From positions 20,937,820-21,001,819 of the forward strand of contig OY727096.1 in the NCBI GenBank assembly GCA_963402885.1: a stretch of 64,000 nt of DNA. Direction: 5' to 3'. A model generated the notes under the pieces. It did no database searches. It saw only the letters and a list, made by a program, of their open reading frames with translations, and had not been told where the DNA came from. A program made the translations under genes and the position numbers. This stretch comes from Antedon bifida. Taxonomy: Eukaryota; Echinodermata; Crinoidea; Comatulida; Antedonidae. How positions within the stretch are numbered: position 1 is the first letter of the stretch; each line of letters starts with the position of its first letter. Of this stretch, positions 37,601-43,808 are shown one piece after another.

Positions 37601-38712
37601 TTATCATTGTTATCAAACAACATAATAATCATCGTTTTCACTATCATTGTTATTGTTATCAAACGTCATCATAATCATCGTTTTCATAATCATTATCAAA
37701 TATCATAATCATCGTTTTCACTATTATTGTTATAAAACATCATAATAATCATCATTTTCATAATCATTGTTATCAAACATCATCATAATCATCGTTTTCA
37801 CAATCATTGTTATCAAACATCATCAAAATCATTGATGATGATGTTTCATAATCATTGTTATCAGACAACATCATAATCATCGTTTTCACAATCATTGTTA
37901 TCAAACATCATCAAAATCATTGTTTTCACTATCATTGTTATCATTGTTATCAAACTTCATAATCATCGTTTTCATAATCATTATCAAACAACATCATATT
38001 CATCGTTTTCACTATCATTGTTATCAAACATCATCATAATCATCGTTTTCATGATCATTGTTATCAAACAACATCATAATCATCGTTTTCACAATCATTG
38101 TTATCAAACATCATCATAATCATCGTTTTCATAATCATTGTTATCAAACAACATCATAATCATCGTTTTCACAATCATTGTTATCAAACATCATCATAAT
38201 CATCGTTTTCATAATCATTGTTATCAAACAACATCATAATCATCGTTTTCACAATCATTGTTATCAAACAACATCATAATCATCGTTTTCACAATCATTG
38301 TTATCAAACAACATCAGAGTCATCGTTTTCATAATCATTATCATTTATCAAACATCATCGTAATCATCGTTTTCATAATCATCATTTTCATCTTCATATG
38401 ATCATCATTTCCATCAAGCATTAATATCATTAACATCATAAATACCATTTTTTTATTATTAGTGTTGTAAATGTTATATTATGTCGTATCGAAGTGTGCC
38501 ACTATTCAAATAAATAATTATTATTATTAATTCCTATCTATTGTAAGAATAACGTTGCGGTACTAGTGGTTTATTTACCTCCGCCAAGGGGGTATATGTA
38601 GTTAGCATACTGTAATTATAACGTTATTCTCTTCTCTCAGATGAGTGTTCCGCTACGCGAAGGAGTGCGAGACATGCTGGTGAAACATCATCTTTTTAGC
38701 TGGCAGCTGTGA
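4544..38712 (+). CDS. SGSM3: SGSM3 (RUTBC3/CIP85) orthologue: TBC-SH3-RUN RabGAP, complete gene
   Basis: Spliced exons join without a phase conflict: 4544-4607, 10117-10271, 10466-10532, 10653-10783, 11351-11488, 12041-12097, 13423-13557, 13946-14062, 14891-14969, 15813-15958, 17139-17234, 18776-18907, 19065-19119, 19366-19496, 19954-20109, 20708-20762, 20852-20960, then 21503-21596 or 22489-22582, then 24436-24506, 25119-25253, 28664-28847, then 32641-32712 or 38641-38712. Total 792 residues, against about 750 in human. The TBC domain (about 156-365) keeps both catalytic fingers: R208 in DLLRTMPSN and Q245 in YCQG. The SH3 domain is about 529-587 ([21 protein letters not shown]), and RUN fills about 600-790. 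Established for the family: a Rab GTPase-activating protein (RUTBC3/RabGAP-5 reported on Rab5) whose SH3 binds connexin43 and which also binds merlin; it acts at endosomal membranes. Two slots have duplicated exons. Exons and phases are read directly; isoform use is inferred. Confidence 0.96.
7494..7558. repeat. Perfect 27-bp inverted repeat with 11-nt loop
   Basis: Arms 7494-7520 and 7532-7558 are exact reverse complements (starting catgtataagaatctaac), with a loop of 11 bases. Transcribed with the SGSM3 pre-mRNA it would fold into an uninterrupted hairpin. It could be a recent inverted duplication or a small-RNA precursor; no sequence family recognised. Confidence 0.85.
8334..8503. repeat. 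Imperfect foldback (MITE-like)
   Basis: Ends carry agccgaaggctaga and its complement tctagccttcggct, followed inward by further matching blocks (ctccag, aaaaagtgat). Looks like a degenerate non-autonomous DNA transposon. Confidence 0.5.
9368..10040. mobile_element. Non-autonomous DNA transposon, about 0.67 kb
   Basis: Left end near 9370-9412 (cctgttttagtgtttacact, then aggcaaatttatttgc) is matched in inverse at the right near 10005-10035 (agataaatttgtctagtgtg, then aaacag). Inside are more inverted blocks (ttgtaacc, gagatttc). No transposase frame. A fragment of the 'gcttacctggataaac' family sits at about 9565-9590. Confidence 0.5.
10117..10271 (+). CDS. SGSM3: SGSM3 exon 2
   Basis: Begins in phase 2 after ttccag and ends at CAG|GTATGC. 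It encodes an acidic [11 protein letters not shown] segment, a Ser/Gly linker, and [17 protein letters not shown], which matches the start of vertebrate SGSM3 (PFSALTPSIWPQEILAK). Confidence 0.93.
10466..10532 (+). CDS. SGSM3: SGSM3 exon 3
   Basis: Encodes [14 protein letters not shown], matching vertebrate EFYYDEFGFRVYKEE. Donor GTACAT at 10533, leaving one base. Confidence 0.93.
10653..10783 (+). CDS. SGSM3: SGSM3 exon 4
   Basis: Encodes the conserved pre-TBC segment, including [13 protein letters not shown] and VGDFTWDQ. Ends CAG|GTAAGT in phase 0. Confidence 0.95.
11035..11207. mobile_element. MITE, 'gcttacctggataaac' family
   Basis: Inverted ends of about 30 bp: gcttacctggataaacccga then cataagcc on the left, its near-exact complement at 11174-11203. 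Lies in SGSM3 intron 4, just upstream of exon 5. No coding capacity. Confidence 0.7.
11351..11488 (+). CDS. SGSM3: SGSM3 exon 5 (start of TBC; GC donor)
   Basis: Encodes [18 protein letters not shown], the opening TBC motif with its R..W pair. Homology ends at TTYK, and the intron begins GCAAGA: a GC-AG intron with an otherwise strong donor context (AAG|GCAAGA). No nearby GT keeps frame without adding non-homologous residues. Confidence 0.93.
12041..12097 (+). CDS. SGSM3: SGSM3 exon 6
   Basis: Nineteen codons ([19 protein letters not shown]), matching vertebrate EIVKNSSNDETIAAKQIEK. It leads straight into the arginine-finger motif of the next exon. Confidence 0.95.
12112..12265. mobile_element. 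MITE copy 1, AGCTCTGTCTACAC family
   Basis: Near-perfect palindromic element with terminal AGCTCTGTCTACACTATCAA and its complement, flanked by TAA on both sides. The 3-bp TAA/TTA duplication suggests a PIF/Harbinger-type mobiliser (inference). In SGSM3 intron 6. Confidence 0.85.
12835..13062 (-). mobile_element. tRNA-derived SINE
   Basis: On the minus strand the element starts near 13062 with a tRNA-like head: box A-like GTGGTTATGATGCTTGG and box B GGTTCAAGTCCCG. A roughly 150-bp unrelated body follows. A partial copy of the body occurs at 14263-14390. In SGSM3 intron 6. Confidence 0.75.
13139..13274. mobile_element. MITE copy 2, AGCTCTGTCTACAC family
   Basis: Full-length copy with both ends (ctctgtatac..., ...gtgtagacacagct), 150 bp upstream of SGSM3 exon 7. 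Confidence 0.8.
13423..13557 (+). CDS. SGSM3: SGSM3 exon 7 (both catalytic fingers)
   Basis: Encodes DLLRTMPSN (arginine finger R208), [17 protein letters not shown] and CQGTG (glutamine finger Q245). Both dual-finger residues used by TBC GAPs are present, so the protein should be catalytically competent. Confidence 0.97.
13590..13725 (+). repeat. Possible truncated retroposon 3' end
   Basis: An intronic block just after SGSM3 exon 7 ends in an aaataaataaat run, like short non-LTR retroposon tails. Family not recognised. Confidence 0.25.
13946..14062 (+). CDS. SGSM3: SGSM3 exon 8
   Basis: Encodes [20 protein letters not shown] and [10 protein letters not shown], nearly identical to vertebrate SGSM3 in the TBC core. 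Phase 0 at both ends. Confidence 0.97.
14148..14263. mobile_element. MITE copy 3 (degenerate, right end replaced)
   Basis: Matches the AGCTCTGTCTACAC family from ctacactatcaaac to gtcaaattagtttga. The expected terminal bases are missing where a SINE body begins. Confidence 0.7.
14263..14390 (+). mobile_element. Partial SINE body, abutting MITE copy 3
   Basis: Begins ctttgtttatgtagagtatc and continues ttgtgtatatgtttgtcttg, then tgaac, matching the non-tRNA body of the SINE at 12835-13062 in the opposite genomic orientation. 5' truncated at the MITE boundary. Confidence 0.55.
14651..14872. mobile_element. MITE copy 4, with internal insertion
   Basis: Both family ends are present, but the element is about 60-70 bp too long because of an unrelated T-rich insert near 14727-14788. 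Ends flanked by TTAA. Confidence 0.75.
14891..14969 (+). CDS. SGSM3: SGSM3 exon 9
   Basis: Encodes [18 protein letters not shown] and the NHDI segment of TBC. Ends one base into a codon. Confidence 0.96.
15262..15741 (+). mobile_element. 5'-truncated LINE: C-terminal end of reverse transcriptase ORF and 3' tail
   Basis: An open frame ending at 15573 carries the typical C terminus of a non-LTR retrotransposon ORF2: [18 protein letters not shown], then [11 protein letters not shown], and a final cysteine-rich SCRCFNCRM. It is followed by about 150 bp of 3' UTR and a (taaa)n tail. The rest of the element is absent, as expected for 5' truncation. Sense orientation, in SGSM3 intron 9. Clade (Jockey/CR1-like) not certain. 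Confidence 0.8.
15813..15958 (+). CDS. SGSM3: SGSM3 exon 10 (GC donor)
   Basis: Encodes [17 protein letters not shown], then [10 protein letters not shown] and FQVALGML, the C-terminal TBC motifs. The exon ends ATGAAG and the intron begins GCAAGT, the second GC-AG intron in this gene. The only nearby GT would break phase. Confidence 0.95.
15959..17138 (+). other. SGSM3 intron 10 (GC-AG)
   Basis: Starts GCAAGT and ends ttctatag. No exon or strong repeat recognised inside. Confidence 0.6.
17139..17234 (+). CDS. SGSM3: SGSM3 exon 11
   Basis: Encodes [20 protein letters not shown], matching vertebrate EEELIQSENSASIFNTLSDI just after TBC. Ends ATG|GTAAGT in phase 0. Confidence 0.95.
17741..17970. 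repeat. 24-25 bp minisatellite with tRNA box B-like unit
   Basis: About eight copies of a unit like ttcaatcctgacctagtgcc plus agagg. Each GGTTCAATCC resembles an RNA polymerase III box B, so the array may have grown from the head of a tRNA-derived SINE (inference). In SGSM3 intron 11. Confidence 0.85.
18776..18907 (+). CDS. SGSM3: SGSM3 exon 12
   Basis: Encodes [20 protein letters not shown] followed by DQG, matching vertebrate [20 protein letters not shown] and DQG. Phase 0 at both ends. Confidence 0.95.
19065..19119 (+). CDS. SGSM3: SGSM3 exon 13
   Basis: A short basic exon encoding [13 protein letters not shown], matching vertebrate TQRRKSTITALLF. Ends one base into the following Gly codon. 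Confidence 0.92.
19366..19496 (+). CDS. SGSM3: SGSM3 exon 14
   Basis: Encodes [20 protein letters not shown], then GRHF and DPKNSKV, the conserved helical linker between TBC and SH3. Confidence 0.95.
19680..19823. mobile_element. MITE copy 5, AGCTCTGTCTACAC family
   Basis: Left end ctgtctacactatcaaac; the right end keeps gtgtagacagagct but lacks the preceding caaactagtttgat block. In SGSM3 intron 14. Confidence 0.8.
19954..20109 (+). CDS. SGSM3: SGSM3 exon 15 (start of SH3)
   Basis: Encodes [19 protein letters not shown], a basic RRRR run, and [18 protein letters not shown], the first strand and RT loop of the SH3 domain. Donor ACA|GTGAGT in phase 0. Confidence 0.97.
20373..20511. repeat. 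Dispersed repeat, copy A
   Basis: Shares about 135 bp (tactgaaaaaatgacaatgc, ctcaatggagatacaaaata, tttcgggcaacact) with 50859-50994 in the same orientation. Possibly the 3' end of a retroposon on the minus strand; family not recognised. Confidence 0.6.
20708..20762 (+). CDS. SGSM3: SGSM3 exon 16 (SH3)
   Basis: Encodes [18 protein letters not shown], the n-Src and distal strands of SH3, with the ligand-pocket Trp. Identical in most positions to vertebrate SGSM3. Confidence 0.97.
20852..20960 (+). CDS. SGSM3: SGSM3 exon 17 (end of SH3)
   Basis: Encodes [16 protein letters not shown], with the SH3 closing motif, then [14 protein letters not shown] before RUN. Ends in phase 2 (TC), which pairs equally well with either copy of exon 18. 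Confidence 0.97.
21021..21146. mobile_element. MITE copy 6, AGCTCTGTCTACAC family
   Basis: Both ends present, 60 bp after SGSM3 exon 17; the right half lacks part of the stem. It lies in the intron upstream of the duplicated exon 18a. Confidence 0.8.
21503..21596 (+). CDS. SGSM3: SGSM3 exon 18a, alternative RUN-start exon
   Basis: A 94-nt exon with acceptor acaaacag and donor GAG|GTAAAT. It encodes [20 protein letters not shown] followed by [11 protein letters not shown], homologous to the next exon but only about 17 of 32 residues identical. It is less like vertebrate SGSM3, notably lacking the LCP start. Same length, phases and boundaries as exon 18b. Because 94 is not a multiple of three, using both or neither would shift frame. 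Confidence 0.9.
22489..22582 (+). CDS. SGSM3: SGSM3 exon 18b, alternative RUN-start exon
   Basis: A 94-nt exon encoding [20 protein letters not shown] followed by [11 protein letters not shown], closely matching vertebrate [20 protein letters not shown]. Acceptor ttaatcag, donor GAG|GTATGT. It is the conserved copy of the pair, so probably the default exon. Confidence 0.95.
22640..22985 (+). repeat. Three diverged direct repeats after exon 18b
   Basis: Blocks near 22650, 22780 and 22895 share a skeleton (acttgttaaggaa..., then aaaagattg or similar, then ttgtccttg or similar). The third contains cctgggtggaggaccctgcc, close to exon 18b's ctctgggtggaccctgccat. No open exon remains. Confidence 0.45.
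22986..24435 (+). other. Remainder of SGSM3 intron before exon 19
   Basis: AT-rich, with no coding exon and no clear repeat family recognised. Confidence 0.5.
24436..24506 (+). CDS. SGSM3: SGSM3 exon 19 (RUN)
   Basis: Encodes [20 protein letters not shown] and KTF, matching vertebrate [20 protein letters not shown]. Donor AG|GTACGT in phase 2. Confidence 0.97.
24713..24866. mobile_element. MITE copy 7, AGCTCTGTCTACAC family
   Basis: Nearly full length; the inner block atcactaccatatttgggc is present twice in tandem, a length variant also seen in copies 4, 5, 10, 12 and 15. Confidence 0.8.
25119..25253 (+). CDS. SGSM3: SGSM3 exon 20 (RUN)
   Basis: Encodes [20 protein letters not shown], then [16 protein letters not shown], conserved RUN helices. 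Donor AA|GTAAGT in phase 2. Confidence 0.97.
25850..25925 (+). mobile_element. Degenerate tRNA-like SINE head
   Basis: Box A-like tagtggcactgcatcttggt and box B-like gggtttaaatcc at tRNA-like spacing, in SGSM3 intron 20. Too worn to place in a family. Confidence 0.4.
26385..27080. repeat. 17-bp minisatellite, about 40 copies
   Basis: Unit like aattaaatacccctcca, with cytosine-run and length variants (tgccctcaa, tgcccccaa). Occupies about 0.7 kb of SGSM3 intron 20. Confidence 0.95.
27407..27510. mobile_element. MITE copy 8 (right end lost)
   Basis: Starts agctctgtctacagtatcaa and keeps about 100 bp of family sequence; the right terminal repeat is absent. Confidence 0.7.
28427..28556. mobile_element. 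MITE copy 9, AGCTCTGTCTACAC family
   Basis: Short form with both arms (ctatctacactatcaaac and gtttgatagtgtagacagct), about 110 bp upstream of SGSM3 exon 21. Confidence 0.8.
28664..28847 (+). CDS. SGSM3: SGSM3 exon 21 (RUN)
   Basis: Encodes [53 protein letters not shown] and VKKE. Ends in phase 0 (GAG|GTATGT), so it can join either terminal exon in frame. Confidence 0.97.
31950..32108. mobile_element. MITE copy 10, AGCTCTGTCTACAC family
   Basis: One of the best-preserved copies: full inverted ends and TAA on each side. Confidence 0.85.
32471..32546. repeat. 19-20 bp minisatellite
   Basis: About four copies of accacagtaatttgttggt, 95 bp upstream of SGSM3 terminal exon 22a. Confidence 0.8.
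32641..32712 (+). CDS. SGSM3: SGSM3 exon 22a, alternative terminal exon
   Basis: Follows ctttttaatag-type acceptor sequence; 23 codons plus TGA, encoding [20 protein letters not shown]. This matches the vertebrate C terminus ([20 protein letters not shown]). AATAAA signals at 33022 and 33044 suggest a 3' UTR of about 340-370 nt. Confidence 0.92.
   Translation, partial: GGIPLKDSVRDMLIKHHLFSWDL
33022..33049 (+). terminator. Poly(A) signals of SGSM3 exon 22a isoform
   Basis: Two AATAAA hexamers at 33022 and 33044, about 310-330 nt after the exon 22a stop, which would allow termination before exon 22b. Confidence 0.45.
34043..34184. repeat. 24-bp minisatellite
   Basis: Six copies of ttcttaaccacatactttat plus ttat, almost identical to one another, so recent. 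Confidence 0.95.
35518..35654. mobile_element. MITE copy 11, AGCTCTGTCTACAC family
   Basis: Full length with TAA flanks. Its right end also forms the border of the tandem duplication that follows. Confidence 0.85.
35655..36000. repeat. Tandem duplication of about 175-180 bp, including a MITE end
   Basis: Two adjacent copies (35655-35830 and 35835-36000) share tttttcgttccattaaaaga, ggttgatgatgacg and agtgacgtcaaattacag. The junction at about 35813-35833 repeats the MITE tail acataaagtttgatagtgta, so the duplicated unit included that end. Each copy has a TGACGTCA CRE-like palindrome. Confidence 0.85.
36304..36909. mobile_element. MITE with a second MITE nested inside
   Basis: Outer inverted ends are cactgtaaaaatagcgtt...acatgtattttgtacccact on the left and the complement at 36863-36909 on the right. 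The left arm is interrupted at 36324-36502 by a different palindromic element. Internal repeated words (taaacatg, acgtttaggtttt) are also symmetric. No coding frame. Confidence 0.8.
36324..36502. mobile_element. Nested MITE, 'GGTTCCCACTAG...acgcaacgcaa' family, copy 1
   Basis: Ends agcgtggttcccactag and ctagtgggaaccaagct, with inner stems rich in acgcaacgcaag. TA or TTA flanks. It inserted into the outer MITE and so is younger. Confidence 0.85.
37195..38400. repeat. 36-40 bp minisatellite, about 30 copies
   Basis: Unit like tcataatcatcgttttcata plus atcattgttatcaaacatca, with variants. It ends about 240 bp before SGSM3 terminal exon 22b. Open frames within it are repeat artefacts. Confidence 0.95.
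38641..38712 (+). CDS. SGSM3: SGSM3 exon 22b, alternative terminal exon
   Basis: Follows cttctctcag; 23 codons plus TGA, encoding [20 protein letters not shown] and WQL. Same length (72 nt) and phase as the exon 5.9 kb upstream. REGV and LVKHH are closer to vertebrate, but the final WQL differs from the vertebrate WDV. AATAAA at 39062 follows a MITE, so the UTR may contain that element. Confidence 0.92.
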   Translation: MSVPLREGVRDMLVKHHLFSWQL

Positions 38713-38872
38713 TTGCAACCAACTGGCAACTGGAAGAGGAAGTCAATGACGTTAGAAGTATTATGCTATATTATAATAGAAGAAAGGTTTGATGTTTTAT
38801 CCCAAGAAATGTCTCCTTGTGTCAATATCTGAAGTTAAAGGAATTCCGATGAGTTTTTTTTAATACGTTTAA

Positions 38873-39029
38873 AGCCTTGTCTACACTGTCAAACTTTATG
38901 TGACAAAAAATGTGATGGGCTCATATATGGACATGATGTGATATTACTATCATATTTGGGCATATCACTACCATATTTGGGCACGTCACACTTTTTTTGT
39001 CAAACTAGTTTAATAATGTAGACAGAGCT
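38873..39029. mobile_element. MITE copy 12, AGCTCTGTCTACAC family
   Basis: Full length, 160 bp after the stop of SGSM3 exon 22b and before the first AATAAA, so probably part of that 3' UTR. Confidence 0.85.
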
Positions 39030-39061
39030 TTAAACGAATGAATTCGCCTGATTCTTTACAA

Positions 39062-39067
39062 AATAAA
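39062..39067 (+). terminator. Poly(A) signal of SGSM3 exon 22b isoform
   Basis: First AATAAA after the exon 22b stop, just beyond MITE copy 12. Confidence 0.4.
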
Positions 39068-40379
39068 ATTCCATTTTGTGACACTCGTCGTGAGTACATC
39101 GTCGATCCAAAGCTGTCATACCTCCCTTACATCAAGTAAGTTGCGTTTATCATGTCAAGATACACCTCTTTGTTCGTCACTCGGTGATATTGTAAAGTAA
39201 AACTCATAATTTCACGTGTGTTCTATAATGCACTTACCGCGAAAACCCGACAAGAAATATGTTGTTAGTGTTGACAACGATAAATATCACAGACCACTTT
39301 AAAGAAATTCGATAATTCCAAGTAATTTTCACTTTTACGTAAACTATCTCAAATTACGTAGTTGACTATTTATTGTGTAATATTTCACTTTTATTATATT
39401 GAAATTGTCTTTCTAGAGATTGCCAACTTCCGAACAGGCAACTTGAAAAAAAACACACCATATTTCTATCTAATATTTAAAAAAATAATAATACTACGTA
39501 AAGGGTAAAAACATGAAAGATATTCAAAAATAGTTTTAATGCCCATTATTGGCTTTCATGGGTTCTTTGAACAGTTGCATTGAAATTAAATGAATGTACA
39601 TTATCCTTATCCTTACAGTCAATTTAAGGATTATATATAAAAATGTCTGAATTATTGAATGCAAAAACGGATTTGGTTCAAGCGTAACAAGACAATGCTG
39701 TTGACATCTTGGTTGTTGACGATCCATTTGGCGGGCTCAAAATAAACCTGATATATAAACAGCAAAACCGATGTAATGGTTTATAAGCCTCCGTCAATAG
39801 GGCCTATTATCGCCTGTCAATTATTGTTTTAAAATTAGGATTTAGGTGACAGGAGCTATTTTCGACCAAACTAGCTCAAATGGTCAAACGATAGTTGAGC
39901 CGAATAGGAGCAAAACCATAACACACCACAGCGACCACAGCTACAATGGTTCGTTCCGACGGGGGTAGGACCGAAGTTGAACCGGAAAGGAGCGCCCCAC
40001 ATAGCATACCACAGTTCAAATGGTCCAACGGCTGGACACGTGTCCAGTTCGTGCACATTTCCCGATGTTCACCGATGACCTTAAAATACAAAATACAATA
40101 TACATTTTAAATAGCAAGATTACTTAATATTCTCCTTGTAACTTAATCTAATCATCAAATGTGTTCAATTTGCTATTTATATTCCATAAAGGAAACATTA
40201 AAATTAATGATTAACTAGCTGATGGTGTGTCTTACTGATTAGTTTTTCATATCACGATTCTGAATAGAAAAAAATACACGTATTCCTCGTTACCTCTCAT
40301 CGACCAGCAACGTTGGTCTTGTGACGTCACATTTATTTATTAACGAAATGCTGTTAGTTATATAGAATAGGCGCATATA

Positions 40380-40504
40380 AGCTCTGTCTACACTATCAAA
40401 CTTTATGTGACAAAAACATGGTGTGCCCATTATATGGACATGATGATGTCATATCACTACCATATTTGGACATATCTCTACCATATATGGGTGTAGACAG
40501 AGCT
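40380..40504. mobile_element. MITE copy 13 (right stem shortened)
   Basis: Left arm complete; the right end keeps only gtgtagacagagct. Confidence 0.8.
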
Positions 40505-41109
40505 TAAGTTTGTAAATAGTTTATGTACTTTCTATTAGTTCATAAGAATATTAATTTTTTTAGCAAATTTCCGATTAATGTTTTTGCTTTAGTAATTTAT
40601 TTGAAAAATTCGTACAGTGTGTAATGTACGTTTATTTTATATCTTTCGCGCCCAGTCGTGTCACAGTATAAATCGCGTCGTCACATCTTTAGATCGTGTT
40701 TGGCCTTAATTGTATAGTATTTGTGTGCAATATGTTATTTGCTATCGATTTATTCATTATTTCATATTGATTAGTAATGAAATGCTAGCAGACAACAAGC
40801 GGTAATGGAGAAATACTAAAGTACTGTAATTAGCCTAAAAAGTTTTATTTTATAATATGTAGTATATTGTAATCATGGAATATATTGTAATCATGGAATA
40901 TATAGATATAAATATCTAGTTTTTCTTCCATATTAAAAATAATTAATCAAAACCATTAATCATTATTTATGTAATTATAATAAAATATCCGTCGTAACAA
41001 AAAATAAAGTAAAGAATGTCGTCGTGTATTTGTGGAAAAATGAAATGCGTGTTTTTGTGCAACATAAGTGGGTTTTTTTCTAATCAGTATTTATACGTTA
41101 TCGCTTTTC

Positions 41110-41345
41110 GTTTCCACTGTTTTCCATCTCGATGGTTTTCCGCCTCAACGGTTTTCCGTCTCCACAGTCTTCCGTCTCCACAGTTTTCTGTCCCACCGTT
41201 TCCGTTTACCCTCTCAAAAACGGTTTTGCGTCTCAACGGTTTTGCGTCTTAACCGTTTTCCCTCTCAAAAATGGTTTTCCGTCTTAACGGTTTTGCGTCT
41301 CAACGGTTTTGCGTCTTAACGGTTCTCCGTCTCAACGGTCTTCCG
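41110..41345. repeat. Minisatellite, unit about 14-28 bp
   Basis: Copies of cggttttccgtctcaa and cggttttgcgtctcaa. GC-richer than its surroundings. Confidence 0.9.
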
Positions 41346-42461
41346 TCATCGTTTTCTCGCTACCGTCGGGCGTCGTAATTTTTCCACCAATGGCCACCAG
41401 ACAACCTTATTCGTTACACATCAAGCTACCAGTTAATTCAACATAGTGGATTTATCTGCAAGTTTTTAATTTTTTTTTTATCTCAAATGATTAATTGAAC
41501 TCTTCTGTTGAAAACAATTCGGTTTTCATGTTTTGGCAGCAATTTTGATTAATGATGAAATAATGATTGCAACTGACGCTCCTCGAGGCGTTGTTAGCCA
41601 ACGTTAAGTGTTGTATAATACACACTACATCATGTTCTTAATTGCTAAACATATTCCCAAACAATCTTTTTTTAAATAAGCGTCATTTAAAAATGTGAAA
41701 CTAATATAAATAAAAAATTATAATACATAATGAAGAAGCCTTTTGTTGTAAATTTCTGTAGCATTTACAGTCAATTACCGTATTCGGATGAATAGCCATT
41801 ACCGTATTCGGATGAATAGCAATTACAGTATTCGGATCCGAACATTTTTTTAAACACTTTTTAACTTGATTGAATTAGCAAACTGGGGCGCGCATGCACG
41901 TGGCATATTAATTATTTTTAAAAAGACAGCAATAAGATGAGGATGAGGAGCAAAGATGCAGTCATTGTGTGTAACCGACCCAAATCGTTATCTTAAACGC
42001 AACTGTTTTTATCCGCTGGGTTTTGAACAAGTTTGTCTATTTTAACTTCAATAAGAAGAAACCACAGTAAGTATAAAATGTATAAATTATCCAAATCATC
42101 GTCATCGTGCTGTCATCATCACCATAAACAACAAAATCATTATCAACATTAATAATACAATAAACAATATTTATTTAAATTGATGTAAGCATTTATTTGA
42201 AACAGGAGCTTATGAATAAACAGTACACTCTAATTGACATTTATTATACAGTATTAGTACAATAGACCTAGAATAACAGTGGATAAAAGAAAAGGTAATT
42301 ATACAATACCGTATCAAAACAAAGCTACAAATTAACAATCTTATGATATGGTGCATTTCAGAAAGAAAATGTTAACAGAAAACCAAATGGTCCTGCGGTG
42401 TGTAGGGAGCAAATCAGAAAACAAGAATCTAATGCTGATTTTCCAGGATAACTATGCATAC

Positions 42462-42735
42462 AGGTACGCCAAGGTACGTCATTCCCAGGATATGTCCAGG
42501 TACGTCATTCTCATGATATGCCCAGGTACGTCTTCCCAGGATATGCCCGGGTATGTCATTCCCAGTGTATTTAAATGTACGTCATTCCCAGTGTTCGCCA
42601 AAGTACGTCATTCCCATGTACCACAAGAGATACGTCATTCACGGTACGTCATCCCCATGTACGCCAAGTTACGTTATTCCCAGGGTCCGCCAAGGTACGT
42701 CATTTCCAGTGTACACCAAGGTACGTCATTCGTCA
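42462..42735. repeat. Minisatellite, unit about 25-30 bp
   Basis: Around ten copies of ggtacgtcattcccagg with variable spacers (tatgcc, gttcgcc, gtacacc). Open frames here are repeat artefacts. Confidence 0.9.
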
Positions 42736-43808
42736 CGATATTCCGCGGGTAAGTCGAGTGAGTCTAATAAATCAGATACAGTAGTGAATTACACCCAGTA
42801 CAGGCTGCGAACCATAATTTCGTTAATACATTCTGTAATAATTGAAATCAACCCCGATGAACTACCTCTGCCCTGGTTCTCTAGGTTATGTGTGGTTTTA
42901 CCGTGTAGGCATAATGGTTATTATTGCACATTTACATTTCTGTGAAAAGACAGCTACCATAATGCTCGTTAAGTCGACATTTTCACAAGTCTGTTTTTTT
43001 TTTAATAATTACTACAATTGTTGATATTGTTGATGCCCTACTTTTTCCTTCTCATTGCTTTTTTGGTGTAAATGTAGTATTTCACATTGCCCATGGCATC
43101 CGAGTTTTTTTTTTTAATCATCGTTAACATTCTTTATCAAGTAAGGCCTAATAAACATAAATTAAGAACACTTTTGAAGTTGGTAGCTAATTGCCTATTG
43201 TTTCATTAATGATCGAAACCAACCAAACATTTCTGAGTAAAATAGATATTAGACCGTATACAGATACGTGTTCCTGCTCCTTGTCTAGTGTTTTACTGTT
43301 ATTAGCAGTTTATCTTGATTTTTTTTACTAATATTTTTTTTCTTCAGACATCTCCTAATAAGATAGAGACTTTAATATTGCACACGTGTATATTTATATT
43401 TATAAAAAATATAAATTTTAATTTAACTAATAAAAAATAATAGAATTCAAAATGTCGATCAAAAATTCGGTTCTGAGTTCCAATCGTAAAAGTTGTAGCT
43501 CTCTTGTCGAAGAATCTAAAGAAAGAAAAAATAGCGTAAATTATTATTATTATTTACCAAAATGCATGTAACTTGCATTTAATTCACATATATTATTATC
43601 AGTGGGTAAATGACGATCTTTTAATCATTTTTTAGTGTTTTTCAATGCTTTATAAAGAGTAGTGATATAGCAAGAAAGTTGTGGTCCCTGTCTCATCGGA
43701 CGCAACATGCGAATTTTCGGATTTAGGAAGGAATTGGTACACTGTCACTTCAGAGGATGCGTAGCTTAGTCTAGAGTAAAAAGTAATCTTTCCTCCGATT
43801 ACAATGCC

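Larger units (their letters stand above)
32713..38640 (+). other. 3' UTR of exon 22a, then intron to exon 22b
   Basis: Exon 22a's probable UTR runs to about 33070. The rest has no coding exon and holds minisatellites at 34043-34184 and 37195-38400, MITE copy 11, a tandem duplication at 35655-36000 and a nested MITE pair at 36304-36909. Confidence 0.55.
38713..43808. other. Region between SGSM3 and the minus-strand cysteine-rich gene
   Basis: Exon 22b's UTR probably ends near 39080. No other gene recognised. Holds MITE copies 12 and 13, a diverged duplication near 39870-40030 (gttgagccgaataggagc versus gttgaaccggaaaggagc) and minisatellites at 41110-41345 and 42462-42735. Confidence 0.5.

Noticed and set aside
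37895-38119. Open frame inside the minisatellite
   Set aside because: Frame comes from the periodic unit; no splice sites, no homology.
37195-38400. Possible CRISPR-like array
   Set aside because: Repeats are degenerate and contiguous without unique spacers, in an animal intron; it is a minisatellite.
41016-41319. Two overlapping plus-strand frames rich in Phe, Arg, Leu
   Set aside because: Readings of the cggttttccgtctcaa minisatellite.
42348-42945. Overlapping open frames with repeating YVIP or RHS words
   Set aside because: All are readings of the ggtacgtcattccca minisatellite in three frames.
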